NCBI GenBank assembly: GCA_024663395.1
Contig: JANFAH010000122.1
Span: forward strand, 1 to 64,000
Direction: 5' to 3'
DNA: 64,000 nt
Source: Pisolithus tinctorius
Taxonomy: Eukaryota; Basidiomycota; Agaricomycetes; Boletales; Pisolithaceae
Shown here: positions 20,237 through 32,209 of the stretch, piece by piece
Position numbering within the stretch: position 1 is the first letter of the stretch
How the letters are laid out: each line of letters starts with the position of its first letter
Notes under the pieces: generated by a model
Told to the model about the DNA's origin: nothing
The model's input: only the letters and a program-made list of their open reading frames with translations
Databases searched by the model: none
Made by a program: the position numbers and the translations under genes

Positions 20237-20689
20237 TGTTACACTTGACCAAAGTCAAGATGTAGGGAGAGCTCAAATGCAGACTATGTGTTTCTACTGA
20301 GCAATGGCTGCAGTAACCTTTGTAAACAATGAAGGATTTGGTCAATGCTGGTAAGAGTGGTCCTGGTTAGGGACACTGAGGGTGAAGTTCTGAGAGAATG
20401 CTGCATATGATTGAGCAGCTCAAGTCTGGGGTTCCAGGACTTGAGCCAGCAGGCTAAATACTACAAAGAGACAGACCATGAGGCATCCACATGTAACAAG
20501 GTAACTATGCTATTGGTTGAACAATAACGACACATGTCCTAAGCATGTATGAAGCGAATAACACTAGTGGTGGAAATAGAGAGCCATTGGATCAGGAGGA
20601 AGACAGCTGTAAAAGGAAAGATGGTCCAACAGGTCAAACACAAGGTAAACATACAGTGAACAGAGGAAAAACAGGGGTGAAACATAACA
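20237..20689 (-). repeat. LTR of gypsy element B
   Basis: 453 bp beginning TGTTACAC and ending ATAACA, the same length as the element A LTRs and clearly the same family. Almost every CpG of A is TG or CA here, so this copy is older. No second LTR of B was found in the window. Confidence 0.88.
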
Positions 20690-21052
20690 TTACCCCCCTT
20701 CTAAGCATTGAAGTCCTCAACTTCAACTACTCTCCATATGGTTCTCTGGTCATGTTGCTAATGGTGGAGTCATCAAAATCAAAATTGTTGTCATACAAAT
20801 TGTAGTCCTCACCCCCAACAAGGGTATGATCATCTACCACACCAGGGGTGGCAATTCTTTCTTGTAAGGGGTGGCAAGGGCATATAGATGGGCATTGAGC
20901 CTGGGTATGTCCAGGACAAGTGGTGTGACAAAGGGGACATTCATAGAGTCCACAATTAACATGAACATGCCCAAGGCAGTGGCAGACATAACATGCCTGA
21001 TGATAGCATGGATCGGAGGGGGTGAGAGGACTATCAGCCTTGGCGAGTGCGT

Positions 21053-22088
21053 TGTCACACACCAAAGGTGTTGTGGACATGGTTACAGCTGACTCTGCCT
21101 AACTCGTTGACGAGTTGCGCACAATGCCCAAGCATGCAGATGAAGACTAAAGGCCTCATGTGAAGAAAGACTGTCAGACGTTAACAGTCATCCTTCGCAC
21201 AAGAACGAGTTGTCAGTGCTAAAGAGAAAAGAGGAAGCGAGTTAAGTGCGCATTAAAGGTTTTTAGCGCCCGTGTATGGCATTCCGGTTTTCATTGTATC
21301 TCCACCATTTCCAGAGATATCGACTCCATTCCCATGCTCGCTTAAAGTGCTCAGCCCCACGATTCTTCCTTCCAAATTTGGAGAGGATCCTCGCACCCTG
21401 TGCGTTTCTACAGCACTCCATCCATCAGACACTCATTTCGCTAAGTCCATCAATCATGGCCACCTCTTCATCAATCATCTCGCTTGTCTCATTTGCCAGA
21501 GACAGTGGCTACGTATATCTGCCAGGTGTTCCCACCAGCTTCCGTCCTGAAGCCCCCTGGATCATCCCGTTGTTGTCAGCCCCATCTCGTCCCATGCAGC
21601 TTGGTCAGCATGTTCTCCTTGTCAGTATGACTTCCAGAAGGACGTTCTTTGGTCGCCTCAGGTCTGTCACTCAGTTAGAAAGGTCTTATGTGGTCATTTC
21701 AGTCTCCCCGGTTGATGAAGCATATGGATCGTTCCTCCCTGCTCCTTGCACTGTCTTTATTCCAGTCTCGTCCATCATTCTTCCTGCATTGCGACAGCTG
21801 CAGTATAATCTACTGTCCTCCAGCCTCCCTGATCGCATTCATGACGAGTATGACATGCATCTTGCCTTCTTACTGCAAGATCCAGCAGAAGATGTTCCCC
21901 CTTCTCCTCCTCCTCCATCAGAGCCCTGTTCATGAAGTTTTTGTTCAGGAGCACCTCTACTTGAAGTTCCCCCCACATTTAGGTTTCTGCACTCCAGGTT
22001 CTGTGGAGGCACACCACCACTCGCTCTACATTTGTCTTTTGTGTTGGTTTTGGTTGGTTTTCACCACCTTTCCACACTTTGACTCACA
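21053..22088 (+). mobile_element. Solo LTR S copy 2, internally deleted
   Basis: TGTCACAC...GACTCACA with 4-bp duplication GCGT/GCAT (the difference is a CpG change). At about 21944 the sequence jumps from the bases just after the ORF to the last 140 bp, so about 830 bp including the TATA box are missing. The ORF (21456-21935) is intact. Confidence 0.8.
21456..21935 (+). CDS. Conserved 159-residue ORF of solo LTR S, copy 2
   Basis: Full length and uninterrupted, starting MATSSSIISLVSFARDSGYV and ending PSEPCS. It differs from copy 1 mainly at CpG-derived positions (R to H, R to Q, V to I). Its promoter-containing half is deleted, so expression from this copy is unlikely. Function unknown. 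Confidence 0.5.
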   Translation: MATSSSIISLVSFARDSGYVYLPGVPTSFRPEAPWIIPLLSAPSRPMQLGQHVLLVSMTSRRTFFGRLRSVTQLERSYVVISVSPVDEAYGSFLPAPCTVFIPVSSIILPALRQLQYNLLSSSLPDRIHDEYDMHLAFLLQDPAEDVPPSPPPPSEPCS

Positions 22089-24475
22089 GCATTCAGCACA
22101 GGAGAGGGTGGCAATTGGGCAAGGGTCTCAATGATGTTCAGGGTATAGTCGAGTTCAGCCCTGGAGATGCCAAAGGTGGTCTTGGGATTGACTTCTGATG
22201 GGGAGTCATGGGACTCACAGGGTTGTGGATTAGAGCCTGACAAGCAGCAGGTGTGAGGTCTATCAGCTGTTCTGAGAGAGCGAGACGAGTGGGAGGATCG
22301 GGAGGATGATGGCGATGGCAAGATGGAGGAAACTGGAGGGGAAGTTGCAGTCGAGGGCCTTTGAGACCCAGGGGGAGGAGGTGTGATCAATGTGGGGTAC
22401 TGGCAGATGTTGTAGATGAGGTCAGCACCTCCAAGGATATCAAAAAGTCTGAGAAGTAGGGGAACTTGTTTGTATGTGATTTCATTTAGGATGGTGTGGG
22501 TGGGGGACAGAAGAGGGTTCTGTCAGTTAATGTAATGGGATAATTCTTCAAGCCAAAGGGCTTGGATGGTGGCATGATACACTAGGTCGAGAGGAGAGTT
22601 CTTGTTGACTTTGTGATAGACAGTGCTGACAATGGCAGGGTCAGTGATGAAAAGTTGGTATGAAGCGATCATCTGATCACTAGTGGGCTGTTGCTGATGG
22701 TGAGCAAAGGGGGTGTGGCAGCAAGAAGGTTCATGGGGGTAGGTGTAGCGATGAGGAGGCATTTCAATAGAGATTTTTCTGATGGTGCAAGTAGAGTGTT
22801 GAGTGGATGGTTTCTGAGAGGGAAAGTCCTTAGGGAAGCATTTCTTATATGCAGAGAGCATATCATCTGCATGTTCAAGGTGTGTTTCTTTTTGCCATGA
22901 GTTTTCTGATGAAGGATAACCCTTCCATTTAATTAAAAAGGCATGTCTGCAGCCAGATCTTTTATGGCCAACTATTGCCTCAACTTCATATTCTTCTTCC
23001 TTGTTGATTAGGTCAGGTGGTGGAGCTGGGAAGTTTGGTCTGTGAACATTATTTTCATGGTAGGGTGATAAAAGGGAGGCATGGAAGATGTCATGGATCT
23101 TCCATCATGCAGGAATTGTGAGGCAGTAGGTAATTGGAGATGGGACTTCTGAAATGACAAAGGGTCCTTCTCATTTAGGAGTGATTTTTCTATTTTCATA
23201 GGAACACTTTAAGTTCCATGCCTTGAGCCAAACTTTATCACCTTTCTGGAACAGGACAAAGGGGCATGACAAGTGGTCTTTCATAGTTTTTCTGGCTAGA
23301 TCATGTGCTGTGAGGGCTTCTTCTCTAGCTTTTTGGAGTTCCTCAAGTCTGGACTCAGTGGCAGGAAGATGGGTCTCTGTGATAAGGGACAGAAGGGGTT
23401 TTGGTTCATACCCATACATGAGGTAGAACAGTGACTGATGGGTGACAGAATGATGGCAGTGATTATGCACAAATTCTGCCATAGGGAGGTTGTCCACCCA
23501 TGAGGCAGGGTCATTCTGGCAGAAGATCCAGAGGTATGTTTCAACCTCCTGATTTATGTGTTCAGTTTCTCTGTCAGTCTGAGGGTGGTATGCTGTTGAC
23601 AGGGCTAGAGAGTACTCTAGAAGGGAGGCAAGTTCTTTTGCAAAAGTGGAGGTGAATTGAGGGCCTCGGTTGGATATAATCTTGTCATACAACCTGAAAT
23701 GGGAGTAGACTTTCTTGAAAAAGAGTGCTGTGATGTCAGTGGTGGAGGTGGTTTTCTTTGTGGGTGTTACAATTACCCCCTTTGTAAGCCCATGGTCTAC
23801 CATGACCAAGAGAGAGTCATATCCCTTTGAAGGGGGAAGGTTGGTAATCAGATCACAAGAGATCTGTTGGAAGGGGCAGGTCAAGGTCAAAGAGATGGGT
23901 GTAAGGGGCAGTGTCATTGGGTGGGTGTTCACCTTGTTCTGCTGGCATGTAGCACAGCCTTCAACATACCTTCAGACAAAAGAAGCAAGTCCAGGCCACC
24001 AAAACTTGGAGGAGACAAGTTGTCAGGTTTTCAAGACACTGGGGTGTCCTGCAGAGGGGTGGTCATGGTGGTTGGACATGATGGTTTGTTGGAGGGAGGG
24101 GTCATTGGGAATGTAAACCCAATCTTTGTAGAGCAACACTCCATTATCAAATCTCCAATTGGAGAGATGGGATTTGAATGGGAGTGGCATGTCAACATTT
24201 TCTATGGCACAAAGTGCCATCTGGACTACAGGGTCTTTCATAGAAGAGGATGTGACCTTTTGAGTGAGGTTTGTGTCAATGAGATTAACAAACAATGTTT
24301 GTGGGAGGAGGGTAACTCCTTTGTTATCTTCATCATCATCAGGAACATGGTCAGGCCAGCAGGAAAGTGCATCTGGAGTGGCCAGGTCTTTTTCTAGAGC
24401 ATGTTCGAGTTGCAGATTGAAGTCTGCAAGGTCTAAGAGCCATTGAGCCTGGCGGTGATTTAGATTCTGTGGCAC

Positions 24476-26315
24476 TGTCACACACCAAAGGTGTTGTGGA
24501 CATGGTTACAGCTGACTCTGCCTAACTCATTGACAAGTTGTGCACAATGCCCATGCCATGCAGATGAAGACTAAAGGCCTCATGCGTAGAAAGACTGCCA
24601 GATGTGAGCAGTCATCCTTTGCACAAGAATGAGTCATCAGTGCTAAAGAGAAAAGAGGAAGTGAGTTAAGCATGCATAAAAGGTTTTTAGCACCTGTGTA
24701 TGGCATTCCGGTTTTTGTTGTATCTCCACCATTTCCAAAGATATTGACTCTGTTCTCACACTCACTTAAAGTGCTCAGCCACACAATTCTGCCTTCCAAA
24801 TTTGGAGAGGATCCTTGTACCCTATGCATTTCTACAGCACTCCATCCATCAGACACTCATTTTGCTAAGTCCATCAATCATGGCTACCTCTTTGTCAATT
24901 GTCTTGCTTGTCTCATTTTCCAGAGACAGTGGCTATGTATATCTGCCAGGCATTCCCACCAGCTTCTGTCCTGAAGCCCCCTGGTTCATCCCATCATTGT
25001 CAGCCCCATCTTGTCCCATGCAGCTTGGTCAGTGTGTTCTCCTTGTCAGTATGACTTCCAGAAGGACATTCTTTGGTCGCCTCAGGTCTGTCACTTGGTT
25101 AGAAAGGTCTCATGTGGTTGTTTTGGTCTCCCCAGTTGATGAAGCATATGGATCATTCCTCCCTGCTCACTGCACCATCTTTATTCCAGTCTTGTCCATC
25201 ATTCTTCCTGCATTGTGACAGCTGCAGCATAGTCTACTGTTCTCCAGCCTCCCTGATCACATTCATGACAAGTATGACATGCATCTTGCCTTCTTACTGC
25301 AAGATCCAGCAGAAGATGTCCCCCCTTCTCCTCCTCCTCCATCAGAGCCCTGTTCATGAAGTTTTTGTTAACTTCACTGAGAGGATGAAAGGGTGGGAGA
25401 TGCAATCACTTATGCTCCCATTGCCCCACAGACCCCCAACACCCTAGCCCCTTTGATGCCTGACTCATGCCCTTCAATTCTGGAATTAATACTTCCCTAT
25501 CTGGAAACACCATCCATCTGTCATGCCATCTTTGGATCTAGAGGTGTCTCCACCAAGATCTGACTTGCATCGCCACCCCCTAATGTGATATCAGTGTGCT
25601 TACCCAGTTTCTGACTCCATTTGACTTGTTTTCTGATATTTTGACTGTCCTTGACTCATTCATTGCCAATACTTACCAATCTTCTTTGCTTGCTTACTTT
25701 TTGTTTCTTGCTTACTCATCATGATTACTCAGTCCTTACTCATTACTTACCAAGTGTTTGTGCCTTGTTTGTCACAAGCTGTGCTCCCCCCACAGTATAT
25801 AAACCCCCATGTACTTAGCTACCCCCAAGTGAACCAGAAGCCATTCACTCAGCAGTCAGTCAGTTCTTCTCAGCATAATTCATCATTGACAGTTGAGGCT
25901 CCATGAAGGGGTCTATCTGTCATCATTTGTATACTTGGTAGTTGAGGCTCATTCAGAAGAGTCTATCTGCCATCCTTCATCATCTGCAGTCCACTCCATG
26001 CTTAGTCATTCCTCACACCTGCATAACTCATCAACGACTTGTGCCAGGAGCACATTTTTATCAAAGTCCATCATTCTAGAAGTCCTTTTGGCTGAACACC
26101 TTCACTCTGTTCAGCATCCCCCATCCAGTCATCACTTGCTTGTCTACTCCTGTGTAACTCATCAATGACTTGTGCTAGGGGCACCCGCCATCAAAGTTTC
26201 CCCCTCTTAGGTTTTCTGCACTCCAGGTTCTGCAGAGGCAAACCACCACTTGCACATCATTTGTCTTTGGTGTTGGATTTGTTTGGTTTATACCAGCTTT
26301 CCACACTGACTCACA
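24476..26315 (+). mobile_element. Solo LTR S copy 3
   Basis: TGTCACAC...GACTCACA, 1840 bp, with perfect 4-bp duplication GCAC (24472-24475 and 26316-26319), in the pol of element B. Its ORF from about 24881 has a TGA in the codon before QLQ (25217-25219) where copies 1 and 2 read CGA. TATATAAA lies at about 25795. Its last 470 bp are repeated in inverted orientation at 27040-27512. Confidence 0.85.
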
Positions 26316-27039
26316 GCACATTGGAGTAGGTCAAATTCTTGTGGTCAGTGAAGACCTTGACCAGAAACAGTGATCCATGGAGATAGTGCCTCCAGGATTT
26401 CAAGCCTTGGATAACCCCAAGCAGTTCTCTATCATAGATGTTGTAGTTTCTTTCTGTGGGGTTAAATGATTGAGAGATGAAGGCACAGGGTTGCCACTTG
26501 CTGTTGGAATCTTCCTGAAGGAGAACACCTCCAGTTGCATACTTTGACACATCAGTCATTATTGCGAATGGTCAAGAAGTGTCAGGCATTCAGAGGGTAG
26601 GTTGTGCCATGAAGATCCTTTTTAGGATATTGAAGGCAGTTTGGCATTTCTTCAACCATTCCCAAACAGTTGTTTTCTTGGTGAGGTCGATCAGGGGTCA
26701 GGCGATGTCAGAATAATAGGGGACAAATCTTCTATAAAAGTTTGCAAATCCTAAAAAGGATTGCATGTCCTTGACCTTCTTTGGGACAGGCCATTCAGCA
26801 ATACCTTGGACTTTGACAGGGTCCATGGTGATGGTGTTTCCTTTGATGATCATTCCAAGGTATTCAACCTCAGTCAGATCAAAGTGGCACTTTTCCAATT
26901 TGAGAGGGAGTGACAGTTCCCTCATTTGTTCAAGAATGCAATGGGTTCTTCATTTATGTTCTTCAGGGTCAGTGGAGAAGATGAGGAGGTCATCCATGTA
27001 GACAACCAACCATCCTTCAGCAATCACATCTCAGAATGA

Positions 27040-27512
27040 TGTGAGTCTAAGTGTGGAAAGCTGGTATAAACCAAACAAATCCAACACCAAAGACAAATGA
27101 TGTGCAAGTGGTGGTTTGCCTCTGCAGAACCTGGAGTGCAGAAAACCTAAGAGGGGGAAACTTTGATGGCAGGTGCCCCTAGCACAAGTCATTGATGAGT
27201 TACACAGGAGTAGACAAGCAAGTGATGACTGGATGGGGGATGCTGAACAGAGTGAAGGTGTTCAGCCAAAAGGACTTCTAGAATGATGGACTTTGATAAA
27301 AATGTGCTCCTGGCACAAGTCGTTGATGAGTTATGCAGGTGTGAGGAATGACTAAGCATGGAGTGGACTGCAGATGATGAAGGATGGCAGATAGACTCTT
27401 CTGAATGAGCCTCAACTACCAAGTATACAAATGATGACAGATAGACCCCTTTGTGGAGCCTCAACTGTCAATGATGAGTTATGCTGAGAAGAACTGACTG
27501 ACTGCTGGGGAT
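27040..27512 (-). repeat. Inverted truncated copy of the 3' part of solo LTR S
   Basis: The reverse complement is nearly identical to 25848-26315, including variants not seen in other copies (CATTCTAGAAGTCC and GAGCACATTTTTATC). It begins at the LTR end (TGTGAGTC) and stops at GACTGACTGCTG. With copy 3 it forms a large inverted repeat around a 724-bp pol fragment. Confidence 0.85.
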
Positions 27513-27719
27513 AAGAATTCCTTGAGAAAATGACCATGTGAGCTAGAGAGATGATTTCATGAGTTGTGATAAAAGAGGGAGGGTTAATGGTACAAGTCCA
27601 ATGTTCATTGTTTACATGCTGACAAATCATCTGGAAGACCATGTGGTTTATCATGTAATCATATTTTCCCATTCTTCATGCCCTCAATCCCATCAAAAGG
27701 TCACTTTTCACTATTTCAC
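27513..27719. other. No gene recognised
   Basis: A short spacer between the inverted LTR piece and the MITE, AT-rich with no recognisable coding or repeat structure. Confidence 0.4.
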
Positions 27720-27936
27720 CAGCCAGGGACAAAAGTGTTGCAATGCACTTTTCAGAAAGAATAGGGTGTATCTTGGCATGTATTGCTTTTTTTGGACTGA
27801 ACCCTAGTGCTCTGGAAAGCTTAGAGTCACCCCTTTCCAATGGTATAGGTATCATGATTATCTGTGCAGAATAGCCCAAGCTACATTGGCAGCAAGTCAC
27901 ACCTCACAAACATTGCAACACTTTTGTCCCTCACTG
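27720..27936. mobile_element. Mariner-type MITE
   Basis: 217 bp with 26-bp terminal inverted repeats: the left end reads CAG then CCAGGGACAAAAGTGTTGC, and the right end in reverse complement reads CAG then TGAGGGACAAAAGTGTTGC, two mismatches in 26. The right flank is TA, as for Tc1/mariner targets; the left TA is not preserved. It has no coding capacity. Confidence 0.75.
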
Positions 27937-28439
27937 TATAATATGAGCTAGATAGCTTAGATAACAACAATAAAATGAAGGGAACAAATTATTTGTCCCA
28001 AGGGATTCTGGACTGCTGAGAATAGAAGGTGGGGCTCTGCACTTTGTAGTGGTAGTGATTTATGGCATGCATGGTGTGTTCTGTGGGGTTGTACTGGTGA
28101 TGCAAGTGGTGTGAGCAGTATATGTAGTTTGTGCATGGTGGTTTGTGAGGCATGCAGTGTAGACAAAGTGAAAATAAAACTCATAGTGACCTTCCAAGTG
28201 CCAAAAGGTATCATTCTGTACCTATGTACAGGGCTTTTATAGTCTGGGCAAACCCAGAACCTAGGGTATACTACTAGCATAAAGGGAACAGAGACCATGG
28301 TAGAAGAAAGAGTCCAAAGGAAAGGAAGTGACTGGAACACAGCAGCTGCAGGTGTAGCAGTGCATGAGAGGGAGCAAGGACATGGGAAGGTAGTGAAGAA
28401 GGCAGGAAGGTAGTGCATGAGTGGCAGTGGATGCAAGTG
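27937..28439. other. Unassigned, possible transposase remnant
   Basis: CpG-poor sequence downstream of the Plavaka-like transposase fragment. A long minus frame exists (28463-27957), but its composition does not resemble a protein. It may be decayed 3' transposase sequence. Confidence 0.3.
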
Positions 28440-29425
28440 GTCTGGGGACATAATGATAGTCATGGAACAGTCAATGATAGGGGCTTACACATCTAGGGAA
28501 TGTGGATTTCTGACAGTGCAGCCATGTTTGCACCACTCAAGTGCATCATTTCTGATGGGAAACATTTGGGGATACCAAGGACAAGGTATGGCTGCAGTCC
28601 AAGAGGAATGCTGGGGCCAACGATGCCAGTCTTGAGGTGTCATCCTTCATATTCTTTCTGATTCTGAGAGCAAAGGATGGTGTGCAGTTGTACAACATAG
28701 TGCATAGAGGTGCTTGGGCTGACATCATAGATGTTGACATCACCATGGTTACATCCAGTGATGTTGTAGTTGTTGGGTTTGAGTAAAACAGGGTAGTACT
28801 GAGAAGGGCCAGGCTTCCAACAACTTTTGAGAGGACAGTGCATGTGACAACCATTTTTACCTTGCTGTCCAACAAAATTGCTCATTGTGAGCAGACCAGG
28901 ACCATCAGCACATGCAAGGAATAGGTATAGACAAGAAGTGAAGTTATGATTGCAAGCAGAATCCCATATCTTGAGACCCTCACATTGCAAGGCAGAGAGG
29001 TGATGAAAACCTGGCAACAAGAAGGACTCAACAAACTTCAGTTTTTTTGGGCCAGGGATGATTGCACCACGAAGGACATGCTTCTTCTTGTAGCAATGAT
29101 CAAGTGAGAGGTTGAGAATGATCCAGATATAAATCTAACAATCTGATTCCCTGGATTCAAAGAGTTGAGCACCATTGATGGATATCATAAGAAGAGTATC
29201 ATCAGGAGTGATGGTACCATCACAGATACCATGGATATATGCACTCCCACAGAAGATGTCATCAAATGCATTGATGAAGCCATCATTGGCAAGAAGCTTG
29301 TCAAATACTTGTTGAGTTCTTTCCTTGCAGTAATGCATCTTGTTAGCAGTGTTGGGGTGTTGCCAGAGGGCCTGGAGTTGGGGACCAATAGGAATGGTGT
29401 GGAAGATGGTGTGAGGGTGTTTGAC
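28440..29425 (-). pseudogene. Plavaka-type transposase, central fragment, decayed
   Basis: Recognisable core of the large basidiomycete transposase family usually called Plavaka (CACTA-related). Landmarks on the minus strand: GPQLQALWQHPNTANKM, DDIFCGSAYIHGI, TLLMISINGAQLFESRESDC (the usual Asp-Gly-Ala reads Asn-Gly-Ala), then GAIIPGPKK, LPGFHHLSALQCEGLKIWD, FVGQQGKNGCHMHC, YYPVLLKPNNYNITG, and a final AFLLDCSHTLSLVSPNVS segment in another frame. Stops and frame changes show it is dead. The N-terminal part is missing; a kinase-like pseudogene lies just upstream. Confidence 0.75.
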
Positions 29426-29433
29426 CCCTCCCT

Positions 29434-32209
29434 TCAGTCTAATCCAGAGGTGTCATTAAGAAGTGTAAGAACATCCTCTGCATGCAACTCAGCAGAATGG
29501 TTGCAGATATCCTCCCCAAGCACCTTCCACTCATCTGTATCCATGATTGCTGATGTTTGAATCAAATATCCTACACCCCAAATGTCAACCTCTGACCCAT
29601 GGCCATCTTGAAAAATAGCTGAAGAGTGCTCTTCTTTTGTAAACAAAATCCAAGCTGCAGTTTGGGGTGTGGCTGCATCTTCAAAATCAATCAAGAACCA
29701 CTTCAATTTATCATCAATCTTTCAGATAACATTTGGCACTGAATGTCATGGTGATACAGTGGAATTTTATGGAGAGCCTGGAGGCAGTGAGATTATGCAA
29801 AAGGATTGAAGAAATATCACACATCAAGTGTAGTCAGAATACATATCAGGCATTCCTGCAATTCCCTCCTGTTGTATGGCTGTTTGGCAATTCCATGTGG
29901 CTTCAAAATTACACTGTTCGTCTTTGCACTGACCGGCATATTTGTATTAGGGACCAAATGATCTCTGAGGGTCTTGTAGATTGTTCTGAGGTGTTTGACC
30001 CTCTCCCTAGCATCATTGCACTGGTAAGACTTGACAACCTCAGCAGGATTGAGGAAGATAATGGAATTTGGCCTGTGAACTTGTCACTCCAAGTAATCAC
30101 ATATTCTAAGCAAAACTCTTACCTCTGCAGCTGATGAAAATCATTGACATCAGGTGGCATGAGGTTGGCCAGGAGGAGGAGAAGTGGTGAGAGAATGATC
30201 AGGTGCTGTATGTTGTCAACGCAATTCTTCCTTGACTTCAGATCAACAGTGATTATATCACAGTGCATTGGCTTCTGTCCAGGGACAAGTGTCACACACC
30301 AAAGGTGTTGTGGACATGATTACAGCTGATTCTGCATATCTCATCAATGAGTTGCATGCCATGCCATCAATGGAGATGAAGACTAAAGCCCTCATGCATA
30401 GAAAGACTGCTGGACATGAGCAGTCATCCTTCACACAACAATGAGTCATCAGTGCTAAAGAGAAAAGAGGAAGCAAGTTAAGTGTGCATCAAAGGTTTTT
30501 AGTGCCAGTGTACAGCATTCCAGTTTTCATCATATCTCCACCATTTCCAAAGATATTGACTCCATTCTCACACTCACTTAAAGTGCTCAGCCATGCCATC
30601 TTGCCTTCTGAATTTGGAAAGGATCCTTTTGCCCTACATGTTTCTACAGCACTCCATCCATCAGATGCTCATTTTGCTAAGTCCACCAGAAATGGCCACA
30701 TCTTCACTGATCATCTCACTTGTCTCCATTTCCAGAGACAGTGGCTATGCATATCTGCCAGGCATTCCCACCAGCTTCTGTCCTGAAGCCCCCTGGTCCA
30801 TCCCATTTTTGTCAGCCCCATCTCATCCCATGCAGCTTGGTCAGCATGTTCTCCTTGTCAATATGACTTCCAGAAGGACATTCTTTGGTTGCCTCAGGTC
30901 TGTCACATGGTTAAAAAGGTCTTATGTAGTCATTTTGGTGTCTCCACTTGATGAAGCATATGGATTGTTCCTCCCTGCTCCCTGCAATGTCTTTATTCCA
31001 ATCTCATCCATCACTCTCCCCACATTGTGACAGCTGCAGTGTAATCAACTGTTCTCTGCCCTCCCTGATTGCATCCATGATGAGTATGACATGCATCTTG
31101 CCTTCTTACTGCAAGATCCAGCAGAAGATGTCACCCCTTCACCTCCTCCTCCATCAGACCCCTGTTCATGAAGTGTTTTGTTAACTTTGCTGAGAGGATG
31201 AATGGGTGGGAGACATGATCACCTATGCTCCCATTGCCCACACCCTAATGTGATATCAGTGTGCTTACTCAGTTTCTGTCATTCTTTGACTCATGCTGTG
31301 ATATTTTGACTGTCTTTGACTCATTTGTTTCCAATACTTACCAATCCTCTTTGATTGCTTACTTTTCATTTCTCACTTACTCATTATGATTACTCACTGC
31401 TTACAGTCCTTACTCATTACTTACCAAGTGTTTGTGCCTCATTTGTCATAGGCTGTGCTCCCCCCACAGTATATAAACCCCCATGTACTTAGGTACAACC
31501 CAGTGAATCAGCAGTCACTCAAGCAGTCAGTTCAGCTCATCTCAGGCATACATAACTTGTCATTGACAGTTGAGGCTCATTCAGAAGAGTCTGTCATCAT
31601 TCATATCCTTGGTAGTTGGGGCTCCATCAAGTGCCTATCTACCTCTATTCATCAGCAGTATCATCTATGATTAGTCAGCAACTTTTGCTTAGTCATCCAT
31701 CCACTCCTGTGTAACTTGTTGACAACTTGCACCAGGGGCACATTCTATTGAAGTTCATCACTCTAGTCAGCATCCATTCATCTGCTCCTGCATAACTTGT
31801 CAATGACTTGTGTCAGGAGCACCTGCCATTGAAATTCCCCCCCTATAGATTTTTCTGCCTTCCAGGTTCTGCAGAGGTACACCACCACTTGCCTTTTATT
31901 TGTCTTTGGTGTTGGTTTTGGTTGGTTTACACCACCTTTCCTCACTTTGACTCACACTGGGGCCATAATGGCAGTGAGAGTCATAGAAGTCCCAACACAG
32001 TAGTAGGTTATGGAGGCAGTTCAGATATCTACATAACTGAATGTAGAATACTCACCAAGCATATGGGGGGCAGAGTCATAAATCCATATGAGCTTGTCTA
32101 TCAGCTCCACCTCAGGAGGGCCACATCCTTCTGGTCCCTTTTCCTCTCTGCAGAAAGGGCATATTTGATTCAGAAGGAAAGCAAAATCAGGGTGGGACAT
32201 TGAAGTCAA
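29434..32209 (-). pseudogene. Fungal kinase-like protein, decayed and interrupted by solo LTR S copy 4
   Basis: The C-terminal part reads KWFLIDFEDAATPQTAAW (Asp of the DFG-type loop), FQDGHGSEVDIWGVGYLIQT and EDVLTLLNDT. Just upstream, HKIPLYHHDIQCQ is the catalytic-loop region. This matches the kinase-like domain common in Agaricomycete proteins. N-terminal exons appear at about 30290-30130 (GQKPMHCDIITVDLKSRKN) and, beyond the inserted LTR, at 32209-32056 (ICPFCREEKGPEGCGPPEVE). The LTR sits at or next to an intron boundary. Stop codons and frame changes near 29830-29700 show loss of function. The substrate is unknown. Confidence 0.6.
30290..31956 (+). mobile_element. Solo LTR S copy 4
   Basis: TGTCACACACC...GACTCACA, about 1667 bp. 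The ORF starts at about 30693 (MATSSLIISLVSISRDSGYA) and meets TGA before QLQ at about 31028. TATATAAA lies near 31470. The flanks (CAAG and CTGG) do not match, so the target duplication has been lost or the copy arose by recombination. Confidence 0.75.

Larger units (their letters stand above)
20690..27039 (-). pseudogene. Pol remnants of gypsy element B, interrupted by two solo LTRs
   Basis: The same family as element A. From 3' to 5': zinc-knuckle tail (20727-21052; CYVCHCLGHVHVNC), chromodomain extension (22089-22900), integrase (about 23000-23930; ISNRGPQF has Asn where the catalytic Asp should be), integrase zinc finger and RNase H (24023-24475), then RNase H and reverse transcriptase (26316-27039; VEYLGMIIKGN, SFLGFANFYRRF). 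Solo LTRs S copies 2 and 3 split it at 21053 and 24476. It stops at 27039 within the reverse transcriptase; gag, protease and the 5' LTR are absent. The C-terminal extension after the chromodomain is conserved with A, and at the 10501 position of A this copy reads through (CAA instead of TGA). Confidence 0.85.

Noticed and set aside
28417..28635. Small plus-strand ORF opposite the Plavaka-type fragment
   Set aside because: It overlaps transposase sequence on the minus strand and has no features of its own.
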